A stretch of DNA of 64,000 nt from Ancylomarina sp048268005 (GCA_048268005.1 JBLWWJ010000002.1:186001-250000); one strand, 5' to 3'. Shown: positions 1-8,174, counted from the stretch's first letter. Notes: generated from the sequence alone by a model not told the origin. Translations and numbers: made by a program.

Positions 1-1
1 G

Positions 2-205
2 GGTTTGTTTTTCGCTGTTCAGGGAATTTTATCACCTATAGTGGCAGCTTTATTAATGCCAATAAGTTCAATCTCTGTTGTTGCTTTTGCAAGTTTCACA
101 ACAAGCTATTTGGCGAGAGATAAAGAGATATTAAAGAAAACTGAGACTGATGATAGCTTATCAGAAGTTGATAAAGTGAGTACGAAGAAAATGCAGCTTA
201 ATTAA
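2..205 (+). CDS. ccoI: C-terminal end of a heavy-metal P-type ATPase (CcoI/FixI-like), partial
   Basis: Only the last 67 codons are inside the window; the reading frame is open from base 2, so the gene starts upstream. The visible part holds the final membrane segment with the GILSPIVAALLMPISSISVV stretch typical of the C-terminus of copper-exporting P1B ATPases, followed by a short charged tail. Family knowledge: CcoI/FixI supplies copper during assembly of the cbb3 oxidase CuB centre. The catalytic DKTG, CPC and ATP-binding parts are not visible, so the CcoI assignment rests on the tail plus position: ccoS begins 35 bases after the stop and the cbb3 structural genes follow. A general copper ATPase is the alternative. 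Confidence 0.8.
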   Translation, partial: GLFFAVQGILSPIVAALLMPISSISVVAFASFTTSYLARDKEILKKTETDDSLSEVDKVSTKKMQLN

Positions 206-240
206 GCTGTTTGATTATATATGATTTAAAAATTAAAGAC

Positions 241-453
241 TTGAGTGTAATATTTGTTTTAATAGCAGTGAGTATGGTTGTGGCAGGGGGCTTTTTAATA
301 GGCTTTCTATGGGCTGTTAAGAAGGGGCAATATGATGATCATTATTCACCATCAGTCAGGATTTTGTTTGAAGATCAGGAAATAGAAGAACAAGACAAGG
401 ATAAAATTGAGAAAGAGGATGAGAGTAAGACGAAGTCCTCGGAAGAAAAATAA
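241..453 (+). CDS. ccoS: cbb3-type oxidase assembly protein CcoS
   Basis: A small single-pass membrane protein of 70 residues. It has an N-terminal transmembrane helix, then the CcoS hallmark WAVKKGQYDD (a cytosolic stretch after the helix), SPSVRILFED, and a highly charged Glu/Lys tail. Family knowledge: CcoS is needed for cofactor insertion into cbb3 oxidase and is encoded next to ccoI. I chose the TTG at 241 because it gives the normal CcoS N-terminus (MSVIFVLI); an in-frame TTG at 211 would add ten residues (MIIYDLKIKD) not expected in the family. There is no ATG start in frame. It lies between ccoI and ccoNO in the same operon. Confidence 0.85.
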   Translation: MSVIFVLIAVSMVVAGGFLIGFLWAVKKGQYDDHYSPSVRILFEDQEIEEQDKDKIEKEDESKTKSSEEK

Positions 454-492
454 AAAAGAATTCATTCGTAATTTAATAAAGCTATAACATAC

Positions 493-2637
493 ATGGAAAC
501 ACAACATTTTTCTTACGATAATAAAATCGTAAAATATTTTGCCTACGCAACCATACTGTGGGGAGTGGTCGGAATGTTGGTCGGTCTTTTGGCTGCTTTA
601 CAATTAGCGTTCCCCGTTTTTAATTTTAATTTGGCCTATACAACTTTTGGTAGAATTAGACCAATTCATACCAATGCGGTGATTTTTGCTTTTGTTGGTA
701 ATGGTATTTTTGCGGCGGTTTATTACTCACTTCAGAGACTGTTAAAGGCTCGTATGTTTAGTGATAAAATGAGCTGGGTGCATTTCTGGGGATGGCAAGC
801 CATAATTGTATCTGCTGCTGTAACTTTCGTTTTGGGTATTACAACAAGTAAAGAATACGCCGAATTGGAGTGGCCTATAGATATCGCTATTACGATCATT
901 TGGGTCGTTTTTGGTTGGAATATGTTTGGAACAATTTTGAAACGAAGAGCCGATCATTTATATGTATCTATCTGGTTTTACATTGCTACTTTTGTGACCG
1001 TTGCGGTGCTTCACATTGGTAACTCAATAGAGATTCCTTATAGCTGGTTACAGTCTTATCCTGTGTATGCAGGAGTTCAGGATGCCTTGGTTCAGTGGTG
1101 GTATGGTCATAATGCGGTGGCATTTTTCTTGACGACTCCCTACTTAGGTTTAATGTATTATTTCTTGCCTAAGGCAGCGAATCGTCCGGTGTACTCATAC
1201 CGTCTATCGATTATTCACTTTTGGGCCTTAGTTTTCCTATATATCTGGGCTGGACCTCATCATTTATTATATACAGCTTTGCCAGACTGGGCTCAGTCAT
1301 TGGGTGTTGTTTTCTCAATTATGCTTATTGCTCCATCTTGGGGTGGTATGTTTAATGGTCTATTAACCCTGCGTGGAGCTTGGGATAAGGTTCGTGATAA
1401 TGCAACCCTTAAGTTTATGGTTGTAGCCGTAACGGCGTATGGTATGTCAACTTTCGAAGGACCTATGATGTCTCTTAAATGGGTGAACTCTCTAACGCAC
1501 TATACAGACTGGAATATTGCTCACGTGCATATTGGAGCCATGGGATGGAACGGTTTCTTAACCTTTGGTATGTTGTATTACCTTTTCCCAAAAATGTGGA
1601 AAACCAAGTTGTATTCTGAGAAATTAGCGAATGCTCACTTCTGGATTGGAACATTGGGGATTATTTTCTATGCTCTTCCATTGTATTGGGGTGCCATTGT
1701 TCAAACTTTGATGTGGAAAGAATTTACCCCGGATGGATTATTAGCTTATCCTAACTTCCTGGAAACAATCACGCAGATTCTACCTATGTACCATGTTAGA
1801 ATTTTAGGTGGTCTATTCTACTTTGTCGGATTATTCTTGATGGTTTATAACCTTCTTAAGACGGCTGCTTCGGGTAAATGTGCCGATAACGAGGACGCTT
1901 CGGCTCCTGCTTTGGTTACTTCAAATAAGCGAGCTAAGGGTGAAGGTCTGCACCGTTGGTTAGAGCGTCGTCCGGTTCAATTTATGATTTTATCTACAGT
2001 TGCCATTTTAATAGGAGGTGCTTTTGAGATTATTCCAACCTATTTAGTTAAATCAAATATTCCTACTATCGAGAGTGTGAAGCCTTATACACCACTTGAA
2101 TTGGAAGGTCGCGATATTTATATACGCGAAGGTTGTAACACCTGTCATACGCAGATGATTCGTCCGTTTAGATCAGAAACCGAGCGTTATGGTGACTATT
2201 CTAAGGCGGGAGAACTTGTTTACAATCACCCACACTTATGGGGATCTAAGCGTACTGGTCCGGATTTGGCTCGTTCAGGTGTGCCTGGAGGTAAGATGTA
2301 TAAAACAAATGTTTGGCATTTTAACCACTTGCTTGATCCGCAAAAAATGAATGCACAATCAATTATGCCTGCATATCCTTGGTTAATTAAAGATGATTTG
2401 AGCACCAAGCATACAGCTGCTAAAATTCGTACAATGGTTAAGCTGGGAGTTCCTTATGATAAGGCACCATATCCAGCAAATTACGATGAAGTTGCAATTG
2501 ACGATTTAAAGAAGCAGGCTGAGGAAATTGCTGCGGATCTTAAAAAGAATGGTGTTGAGGTCGCTAGTGAAAAAGAAATTATTGCAGTTATTGCTTACCT
2601 ACAACGTTTAGGTCGCGATATTTCTGTTAAAGAATAA
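493..2637 (+). CDS. ccoNO: cbb3-type cytochrome c oxidase, fused subunits I and II (CcoN-CcoO)
   Basis: Catalytic core of the high-affinity oxygen reductase of the inner membrane. Residues 1 to about 470 are CcoN: a many-helix haem-copper oxidase domain with His59 (IHTNAV), WYGHNAVAF, the paired histidines of WAGPHHLLY and the AHVHIGAMGWNG motif, which supply ligands to haem b, haem b3 and CuB. From about residue 490 the chain continues as CcoO: a membrane anchor, then the haem c site CNTCH at 548-552 followed by QMIRPFRSE. The two subunits are separate genes in Proteobacteria; the fusion is usual in Bacteroidetes. The start is the first ATG after ccoS (39 bases). At 714 residues the length fits an intact fusion. 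Confidence 0.97.
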   Translation: METQHFSYDNKIVKYFAYATILWGVVGMLVGLLAALQLAFPVFNFNLAYTTFGRIRPIHTNAVIFAFVGNGIFAAVYYSLQRLLKARMFSDKMSWVHFWGWQAIIVSAAVTFVLGITTSKEYAELEWPIDIAITIIWVVFGWNMFGTILKRRADHLYVSIWFYIATFVTVAVLHIGNSIEIPYSWLQSYPVYAGVQDALVQWWYGHNAVAFFLTTPYLGLMYYFLPKAANRPVYSYRLSIIHFWALVFLYIWAGPHHLLYTALPDWAQSLGVVFSIMLIAPSWGGMFNGLLTLRGAWDKVRDNATLKFMVVAVTAYGMSTFEGPMMSLKWVNSLTHYTDWNIAHVHIGAMGWNGFLTFGMLYYLFPKMWKTKLYSEKLANAHFWIGTLGIIFYALPLYWGAIVQTLMWKEFTPDGLLAYPNFLETITQILPMYHVRILGGLFYFVGLFLMVYNLLKTAASGKCADNEDASAPALVTSNKRAKGEGLHRWLERRPVQFMILSTVAILIGGAFEIIPTYLVKSNIPTIESVKPYTPLELEGRDIYIREGCNTCHTQMIRPFRSETERYGDYSKAGELVYNHPHLWGSKRTGPDLARSGVPGGKMYKTNVWHFNHLLDPQKMNAQSIMPAYPWLIKDDLSTKHTAAKIRTMVKLGVPYDKAPYPANYDEVAIDDLKKQAEEIAADLKKNGVEVASEKEIIAVIAYLQRLGRDISVKE

Positions 2638-2644
2638 AAACAAG

Positions 2645-2718
2645 TAATAAGGATAAAGGATAAAGTAATTGGATACCTTTTACTATAGCCTTTACCCTTT
2701 TGTACTTTAACCTTATTA
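2645..2718 (+). repeat. Imperfect inverted repeat between ccoNO and ccoQ
   Basis: The 84-base gap between ccoNO and ccoQ is almost filled by two arms that are imperfect reverse complements: TAATAAGG at 2645-2652 pairs with CCTTATTA at 2711-2718, and the pairing continues inward with mismatches through purine-rich GGATAAAG units. There is no T-run after it, so it does not look like a simple terminator. It could be an RNA-processing hairpin or a small dispersed repeat. Confidence 0.5.
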
Positions 2719-2721
2719 AGT

Positions 2722-2928
2722 ATGAAACTCGTAAGTCATTATTTACAAAGTATATCAGATGTGGGACTCTTTCCAAGCATCTCCTTAATCATATTTTTTA
2801 GTTTTTTTATGGGGATGATTTGGTGGACTTTTAAGAAGAGCAATAAAAGATTTTTTACTGATATGGAAAGTTACGCACTTGAAGACGAAGGTGTGGATTC
2901 CAATTCAAATCAGAAAATACCCGATTAA
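2722..2928 (+). CDS. ccoQ: CcoQ-like small cbb3 oxidase subunit
   Basis: A 68-residue protein with one transmembrane helix (about residues 18-38) followed by the WWTFKKSNKRFF stretch and an acidic tail. CcoQ/FixQ proteins are short single-helix subunits that stabilise the cbb3 complex; sequence conservation is weak, so the call relies on size, topology, the Trp/Lys-rich border after the helix, and the location between ccoNO and ccoP. It is separated from ccoNO by an inverted repeat and from ccoP by 53 bases. Confidence 0.75.
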   Translation: MKLVSHYLQSISDVGLFPSISLIIFFSFFMGMIWWTFKKSNKRFFTDMESYALEDEGVDSNSNQKIPD

Positions 2929-2981
2929 GTTTTCGATTTACTCTGAGATATAAAACTGTTTAAGACATTAAATATTCTGTA

Positions 2982-3557
2982 ATGGAAAAAAAAGATAAGT
3001 TTCTTGAAGAAAATGAACACCTAATAAGTGATCATGATTACGATGGAATTCGTGAATTAAATAATCCTATGCCTACCTGGTGGCGTTACTTATTCTATGT
3101 AACAATAGTTTTTTCTGCTGTTTATATGTTTCGTTATCATGTGTTTGGTGATGATCTTCAAATTGCTGAATATGAGAAAGAAATGGCTCTTGCTGAAGCA
3201 AATAAGCCAAAGCCTACTTTTGATGAAAACGCCCTAATTCTAATGACTAGTGCCAGTGATATTGCAGCTGGTAAAGCCCTATACGATAAAAATTGTGTAG
3301 CCTGTCATGCCATGTTGGGAGAAGGAAATGCTATTGGGCCAAATTTGACCGATGATTATTGGTTGAATGGTGGAAGTCTGGAAGATGTATACCAAATTAT
3401 AAAAGTAGGTAAACCATTAAAAGGCATGTTGGCTTGGCAAAACCAATTGTCACCTGAACAAATGTTGCAGGTTTCTAGCTATGTGATGACTTTAGTTGGC
3501 ACAAATCCACCGAATGCGAAAAAAGCTGAAGGTGAATTGTATAAACAGGAAAAATAA
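2982..3557 (+). CDS. ccoP: cbb3 oxidase cytochrome c subunit III (CcoP), single haem
   Basis: Membrane-anchored cytochrome c that passes electrons to the CcoN site. The N-terminal FixP-type segment (DGIRELNNPMPTWW, about residues 21-34) leads into one transmembrane helix. A periplasmic cytochrome domain has one haem-binding CVACH at 105-109, and a likely axial methionine lies in KGMLAWQNQLSPEQ. Proteobacterial CcoP carries two haem c groups in roughly 300 residues; this 191-residue form has one, a shorter variant I understand to be common in Bacteroidetes. The gene lies 16 bases before ccoG in the operon. Confidence 0.95.
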   Translation: MEKKDKFLEENEHLISDHDYDGIRELNNPMPTWWRYLFYVTIVFSAVYMFRYHVFGDDLQIAEYEKEMALAEANKPKPTFDENALILMTSASDIAAGKALYDKNCVACHAMLGEGNAIGPNLTDDYWLNGGSLEDVYQIIKVGKPLKGMLAWQNQLSPEQMLQVSSYVMTLVGTNPPNAKKAEGELYKQEK

Positions 3558-3573
3558 AAGATAAAATAGCGAA

Positions 3574-4971
3574 ATGCTCAACCAGAATTTGGATAATACT
3601 TACAGAGATCAACTTGCAACTTTAAATAAAAAAGGGAAACGACAATGGGTGTATGCTCAGCAACCCAAAGGAAAATTATATACCTATAGAAATGTAGTGA
3701 GCTATTTGCTTTTAACAATGCTTTTGGCTGTCCCCTTTATAAAAGTGAATGGAGATCCATTTATCCTTCTTAATGTTATTGAAAGAGAGTTTATTCTTTT
3801 GGGGGTTCATTTTTGGCCACAAGATTTTCACATATTTCTGTTTTCGATGATTACACTTTTTGTTTTCATTGTTTTCTTTACAGTTAGCTATGGTCGTATA
3901 TGGTGTGGATGGGCGTGTCCTCAAACCGTGTTTATGGAGTTTATCTTTCGTCGAATAGAATATTTGATTGAAGGAACACCGCAGCAACAAAGAAAGTTAA
4001 AAGCTCAGTCGATGAACTTCGAGAAGTTTTGGAAGAAGACTTTAAAGCACTCTTTGTTTTATACCATTTGTTTGGTTCTGTCAAGTGCAATGCTTTCATA
4101 TGTTCGTGGGGCTGAATTTGTACTGAATCTTTGGCAAAATCCATCGAGTAATCGTATCCTGTTTATTGCATTATTGTTTTTTTCAACCGTGATGTATTTC
4201 GTTTTCTCACGTTTGAGAGAGCAAGTATGTGCGATGATCTGTCCTTACGGTCGATTACAAGGTGTATTGTTAGATTCCAACACGATTGTAGTCGCTTATG
4301 ACTATAAACGCGGAGAGGAGAGAGCACCATTAGAGGCTGGGGAAGATAGAGAAGCAGATAATAAAGGCGACTGTATCGATTGTTATGATTGTGTTGATGT
4401 GTGCCCTACAGGCATAGATGTTCGTGATGGCACACAATTGGAATGTATTAATTGTACAGCTTGTATTGATGCTTGTAATTCGGTAATGGCTTGGCAAGGT
4501 AAACCGAAAGGCTTGATTCGCTTCGATTCTGAGAAGAATATTGCTGAAGGGATAAAGAAAAAATGGCCAGCTCGTAAAGTTGCCTATACAAGTGTACTTG
4601 TTATTTTGATTGGAGTTGTTGTTGGTTTATTTGCATCTAGAACAGATCTGGAAGCTATTATTCTTCGCACACCAGGCTTGATGTACCAGGAACCAGCCGA
4701 AGGTATTATTAGTAATATGTATAGCTTCAAGATTGTGAATAAAACAACAGAAAATTTGCCTGTTGAGTTTAAGATTCTTGATCGGGAAGGAGAGATTCAG
4801 ATTATTGGAAAAACATTTAATGCAGCCGCAAGTTCAATACATGAAGGCACATTCTTTGCAAAGTTTCCAAAAAAATCGATCCTAACGGATAAGACACAAA
4901 TACAAGTTGGCGTTTATGCAAAAGATAGACTGGTAGAAAAAGTAGATCTAACTTTTGTTGGACCAAATTAG
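3574..4971 (+). CDS. ccoG: cbb3 oxidase accessory protein CcoG (FixG/RdxA), 4Fe-4S membrane protein
   Basis: A polytopic iron-sulphur protein that helps cbb3 oxidase assembly; CcoG has been linked to copper(II) reduction. The N-terminal half has several transmembrane helices with a CGWACP motif at about 111-116. Two ferredoxin-type 4Fe-4S motifs follow, CIDCYDCVDVCP from 267 and CINCTACIDACN from 291. After a further helix (about 330-350) comes the Ig-like C-terminal FixG domain, to residue 465. The length matches the family. It follows ccoP by 16 bases and precedes ccoH by 12, so it is co-transcribed. Confidence 0.96.
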   Translation: MLNQNLDNTYRDQLATLNKKGKRQWVYAQQPKGKLYTYRNVVSYLLLTMLLAVPFIKVNGDPFILLNVIEREFILLGVHFWPQDFHIFLFSMITLFVFIVFFTVSYGRIWCGWACPQTVFMEFIFRRIEYLIEGTPQQQRKLKAQSMNFEKFWKKTLKHSLFYTICLVLSSAMLSYVRGAEFVLNLWQNPSSNRILFIALLFFSTVMYFVFSRLREQVCAMICPYGRLQGVLLDSNTIVVAYDYKRGEERAPLEAGEDREADNKGDCIDCYDCVDVCPTGIDVRDGTQLECINCTACIDACNSVMAWQGKPKGLIRFDSEKNIAEGIKKKWPARKVAYTSVLVILIGVVVGLFASRTDLEAIILRTPGLMYQEPAEGIISNMYSFKIVNKTTENLPVEFKILDREGEIQIIGKTFNAAASSIHEGTFFAKFPKKSILTDKTQIQVGVYAKDRLVEKVDLTFVGPN

Positions 4972-4983
4972 AGAATATTAGAT

Positions 4984-5430
4984 ATGAAAAAATTAAATTG
5001 GGGTACGAAACTAGCTATGTTTGCTTCGCTATATGTTATTGGTGTATTGGCTTTTGTTGGCTTTAGTACAACTCAGGATATTAATTTGATTTCGAAGGAT
5101 TATTATCCTCAGGGAATTGAATTTCAATCTAAGATTGATAAAATTAAAAATGCTCAAACTCTTATAGAGAAAGTATTGATTTCTCAAAAAGCGGGAACCA
5201 TACAAGTTCAGTTTCCTGAAGGAATGCATACTGACGTTACTGGGAGTATCATCTTTTATCGTCCATCGAATTCTGATTATGATTTACGTTCAGATATTAA
5301 TTTAGATGCTTCAGGATTACAAACTTTTAAAGCTGACAAACTGATCAAAGGGCGTTATGCCATAAAGATTGATTGGATTCATCAAGCTAAGGGCTACTAT
5401 CAGGAAGAAGCTATTTATTTATTGAAGTAA
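4984..5430 (+). CDS. ccoH: FixH/CcoH family cbb3 oxidase assembly protein
   Basis: A 148-residue membrane-anchored protein. An N-terminal transmembrane helix (about residues 9-27) is followed by the SKDYYPQGIEFQSKIDK stretch, which resembles the conserved YY..G..YQ..ID region of FixH proteins, and a beta-rich periplasmic domain. FixH/CcoH takes part in assembly and stability of the cbb3 complex, interacting with the ccoI product and CcoN. It is encoded 12 bases after ccoG and 28 bases before the TauE/SafE gene. Confidence 0.88.
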   Translation: MKKLNWGTKLAMFASLYVIGVLAFVGFSTTQDINLISKDYYPQGIEFQSKIDKIKNAQTLIEKVLISQKAGTIQVQFPEGMHTDVTGSIIFYRPSNSDYDLRSDINLDASGLQTFKADKLIKGRYAIKIDWIHQAKGYYQEEAIYLLK

Positions 5431-5458
5431 GATTTAGAGATTTTAAAAATATAGAAAA

Positions 5459-6184
5459 ATGATTTTTATATCCGCTTTAACATTAGGACTTTTAGGCAGT
5501 TTTCACTGTGTGGGTATGTGTGGACCTATTGCTTTGGCAATTCCACTCAAGACAGATTCCTGGTTGCTCCGAATTTTAGGTGGTGTCATCTATAATCTTG
5601 GTCGTGCCGTTACATATGCCATTATGGGTGCTGTTTTTGGTCTTTTAGGGCAAGGGCTTGTAATGAGTGGTTTTCAGCAATGGATCTCGATTATAATGGG
5701 AGCCATCATGATTCTTTCTGTTTTGGCACCGTCGTTATATAAAAACAGGTTCGATACCGAAAAATCTGTTTTCGGTTTTGTTGGTAAAGTAAAGATGTCC
5801 TTGAGAAAATTATTCACGCAAAGTAGCCATTCATCTCTTTTCCTAATTGGATTATTGAATGGCTTATTACCATGTGGATTGGTCTATTTTGCTATCGCTG
5901 GAGCTATAGCTACAGGCTCATCTTATAGTGGGAGCTTATTCATGTTTGTTTTCGGTTTAGGAACGATTCCTATGCTTTTAGCAGTTTCTTTAGTCGGAAA
6001 TATGATAACGCTTGAGTTAAGAAAGAAATTAACACGTGTTATTCCTTATGCCATTGTTTTCATAGGTGTTTTATTTATTCTTCGAGGTTTAAGTCTTGGT
6101 ATCCCATACTTAAGTCCACCAGCAAAAGCAATGACAGTTCCGGTTGAACAGACAGAGGAAGCAAAACCAAGTTGTTGTCATTGA
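5459..6184 (+). CDS. TauE/SafE or DsbD_2/UreH-type integral membrane protein of the cbb3 operon
   Basis: A 241-residue protein with about six transmembrane helices in two related halves. The first half carries GSFHCVGMCGP near residues 12-22 and the second GLLNGLLPCGLVY; both are marks of the UreH/DsbD_2 membrane family often annotated 'sulfite exporter TauE/SafE'. The hydrophilic C-terminus ends in SCCH, which could bind metal. Members of this family recur at the end of cbb3 clusters in Bacteroidetes; a role in copper or cytochrome c maturation is inferred from location, not shown. It is the last gene of the operon, with a terminator about 25 bases after the stop. Confidence 0.85.
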   Translation: MIFISALTLGLLGSFHCVGMCGPIALAIPLKTDSWLLRILGGVIYNLGRAVTYAIMGAVFGLLGQGLVMSGFQQWISIIMGAIMILSVLAPSLYKNRFDTEKSVFGFVGKVKMSLRKLFTQSSHSSLFLIGLLNGLLPCGLVYFAIAGAIATGSSYSGSLFMFVFGLGTIPMLLAVSLVGNMITLELRKKLTRVIPYAIVFIGVLFILRGLSLGIPYLSPPAKAMTVPVEQTEEAKPSCCH

Positions 6185-6207
6185 GTTAGTATTTAGCTAG
6201 ATGAAAG

Positions 6208-6249
6208 ATGAGTTAAAATGGTAAAAGCCAATTTAGCTCATTTTTTTTG
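6208..6249 (+). terminator. Intrinsic terminator of the cco operon
   Basis: An imperfect 14-bp stem (ATGAGTTAAAATGG at 6208-6221 against CCAATTTAGCTCAT at 6228-6241) is followed directly by a run of T to 6248. It sits just after the last cco gene and before the SEC-C gene. Confidence 0.85.
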
Positions 6250-6310
6250 TTTGATTTCTTAAAGATTACTGTTAACTTAAAGAAATCATTTAACCCAACA
6301 ACCCGTGCTT

Positions 6311-6574
6311 ATGAATTTATTAGATCCTATATTAAATTTTTTCCGTTCAGACACAGAAAATTTTTACTACGTTAAATTCGAACGAAACGAGAAGTGTTAT
6401 TGCAACAGTGGTAAGAAGTACAAAGTATGTCATTATCCTCAGCATGCTAAGTCAAGTAAGCGTGCTGTGCGAAAGATTAATTCATTAACAGGAGAAGAAA
6501 CTTTTAAAGTTTTAACCATTAAAAGAATTAGAAAAGATCACGAATTATTTAAGGCAACAGTTATACAAGAATAG
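6311..6574 (+). CDS. Small SEC-C motif protein
   Basis: An 87-residue protein. The core NEKCYCNSGKKYKVCH (about residues 26-41) is the SEC-C zinc-binding signature (CxCxSGKKYKxCH), best known from the C-terminus of SecA, where it binds zinc and SecB or ribosomes. Here it stands alone with a basic C-terminal half, a form found in many free-standing proteins of unknown role. I preferred the ATG at 6311 over an upstream GTG at 6305, which would add two residues. It follows the cco terminator and converges on the cytochrome c gene at 6628, so it is probably a separate transcription unit. Confidence 0.75.
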   Translation: MNLLDPILNFFRSDTENFYYVKFERNEKCYCNSGKKYKVCHYPQHAKSSKRAVRKINSLTGEETFKVLTIKRIRKDHELFKATVIQE

Positions 6575-6601
6575 TTAACTGAAAGATAAATAAAACAATA
6601 G

Positions 6602-6636
6602 AAAAGATAGGTTGGAGAGATTCTGATCTATCTTTT
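6602..6636. terminator. Shared hairpin between SEC-C gene and cytochrome c gene
   Basis: AAAAGATAG at 6602-6610 pairs with CTATCTTTT at 6628-6636, followed by more T. It can end the plus-strand SEC-C transcript. It overlaps the stop codon of the minus-strand cytochrome gene, whose transcript would have A/T runs on both sides. Confidence 0.6.
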
Positions 6637-7059
6637 TTCTTTAATATTCGTTACGGTTTCAATTTGGATAAGACCGTATTCATTTCCCCAGGAGTTTAAA
6701 ATGTAGTTAAACACTAAGGTGAGATCTCTATCATTAAGGCCTGAAGCAGGCATATAGCTTTTGTATTTTTGACCATTTACTTTAATCTCATCCCCACCAC
6801 CATATTTTACCATTCTAATGGCTTCTTCTAACTTATTTTCTAAGAAATCAGACTTAGCCAATGGCGGAAAGACTTTTGGTATGCCTTCGCCATTCGTTCG
6901 GTGACAGTTCATACATTTTGCTCTGTAAATTTGACTGCCTTTTTCCAGTTCAAGCTTTGGTACCTCTCCTTTAACCGTAAGAGATTTATTGTTTGAATTT
7001 GTACAAGAAAATGTAACAAGTAAAATTAAGACGAGATATGTGATATAAGTTTTTTCCAT
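6628..7059 (-). CDS. Single-haem c-type cytochrome, predicted lipoprotein
   Basis: A 143-residue protein with an N-terminal lipoprotein signal (LVLILLVTFSC, lipobox Cys about residue 19), so it is probably anchored in the cell envelope. It contains the haem site CMNCH and a downstream YMPAS that can supply the axial methionine, with the GEGIPKVFPPLA segment typical of class I cytochromes of respiratory clusters. It is transcribed away from the SCO/caa3 operon and lies between the two oxidase clusters. A plausible job is electron transfer between alternative complex III and an oxidase; this is inference from context. Confidence 0.88.
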   Translation of the reverse strand: MEKTYITYLVLILLVTFSCTNSNNKSLTVKGEVPKLELEKGSQIYRAKCMNCHRTNGEGIPKVFPPLAKSDFLENKLEEAIRMVKYGGGDEIKVNGQKYKSYMPASGLNDRDLTLVFNYILNSWGNEYGLIQIETVTNIKEKR

Positions 7060-7388
7060 TGATTTTTGCTTTATACTCTAAAAATAAGTGCATTTCTGCT
7101 TATTCTCAAACTTAGCAGACTAGTTCTAAAAATAATATCGAATACTTGTTTCTACATAGATATTCCAATAATTAGTTTAGTTGAACCTTTTTTTGATACG
7201 AATGTGTTCATGTTTCTGTTTCAAATTGCGATCTGTACTTCGCATCTTCTGTAGGGTTTGGGTTTATTTTATGTCTTGTTGTATAAGTAGTTGTGAATTA
7301 TTTTTCAGCTGCAAGTATTATTTATTATATTTAAAGGTGTTCAGTTTTAATTCGATTATCTCACAGTATTAATACAGGAGGAGTTCAA
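7060..7388. other. Intergenic region between divergent cytochrome c and sco genes
   Basis: About 330 bases without a convincing gene. Two short plus-strand reading frames (7066-7254 and 7181-7372) overlap each other and show no family features. The region should hold the divergent promoters; the best plus-strand candidate is a weak TATTTTTC near 7297-7304. It ends in a clear AGGAGG before the sco gene. Confidence 0.6.
7376..7381 (+). promoter_or_regulatory. Strong Shine-Dalgarno AGGAGG before the sco gene
   Basis: AGGAGG stands 7 bases before the ATG at 7389. Most genes in this window lack a visible Shine-Dalgarno sequence, as usual for Bacteroidetes, so this one is unusual and fixes the start. 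Confidence 0.75.
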
Positions 7389-8171
7389 ATGAAATTATCA
7401 CTTTTTTTACTTCTAGCATGTTTTCTGCAAGTGCAGATTTTGTTTAGTCAAGATGTTAAGGAGGATGTGGAAGTTGGAATTATAGAACACCTTGATGAAT
7501 ATGTTCCTTCGGATATTCAGGTCATGAATGAAGAGGGTGAAATCGTCAATCTTAAAGATCAGATTGATAAACCAACGGCATTGATATTTGTATATTTCCG
7601 TTGTCCTGGAATCTGCAGTCCGTTAATGGATGGGGTGGCTGATGTGATTCAAAAATCTGATATGAACCTTTCAGAAGATTATCAAGTCTTCACTGTTGGT
7701 TTCGATCCTCGAGAAACCATTGATTTGGCCATAAAAAAGAAAAAGAACTACCAAGGACTTATAACAAATAAAAATGCGAAAGATGGTTGGCGATTTTTTA
7801 CGTCGGACAGTGCGAATATTGCAAGAGTTACTGATGCCCTTGGATTTAAGTATATCAAGGTTGGTACAGATTTCACCCATGCGGCTACGGTTATAATAAT
7901 AAGCCCTGATGGTAAAATTACCAGATACCTTAATGGAACCTATTTTTTACCCTTCGAATTCAAATTAGCATTACTAGAAGCATCCAAAGGTCTTTCCGGA
8001 CCTACAATTAATAAAATCCTTCAGTTCTGTTATTCTTACGATCCTGTAGGGCAAAGCTATGTTCTGAATGTAACCCGAGTAAGTGGAACTCTAATATTGG
8101 GACTCGGTTTGATTATTTTCCTATTACTAATCATTCGTAAACCACGAAGAAGAAACTACCCTAAGAATTAA
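7389..8171 (+). CDS. SCO1/SenC family copper chaperone
   Basis: A 260-residue protein with an N-terminal signal peptide ending near FSQDV, a thioredoxin-fold SCO domain, and a C-terminal transmembrane helix (about residues 231-250). The copper-binding pair is CPGIC at 72-76, and the conserved distal histidine is in FTHAATVII. SCO proteins deliver or reduce copper for the CuA site of cytochrome oxidase subunit II. The gene is the first of the caa3 operon, three bases before ctaD, and ctaC in the same operon carries a CuA site, which fits. Confidence 0.95.
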   Translation: MKLSLFLLLACFLQVQILFSQDVKEDVEVGIIEHLDEYVPSDIQVMNEEGEIVNLKDQIDKPTALIFVYFRCPGICSPLMDGVADVIQKSDMNLSEDYQVFTVGFDPRETIDLAIKKKKNYQGLITNKNAKDGWRFFTSDSANIARVTDALGFKYIKVGTDFTHAATVIIISPDGKITRYLNGTYFLPFEFKLALLEASKGLSGPTINKILQFCYSYDPVGQSYVLNVTRVSGTLILGLGLIIFLLLIIRKPRRRNYPKN

Positions 8172-8174
8172 ACT

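Noticed and set aside
7066..7372. Two overlapping short plus-strand frames before the sco gene
   Set aside because: They overlap each other, are rich in Phe/Ile/Ser as expected of AT-rich noncoding DNA, and lack start context or homology I recognise.
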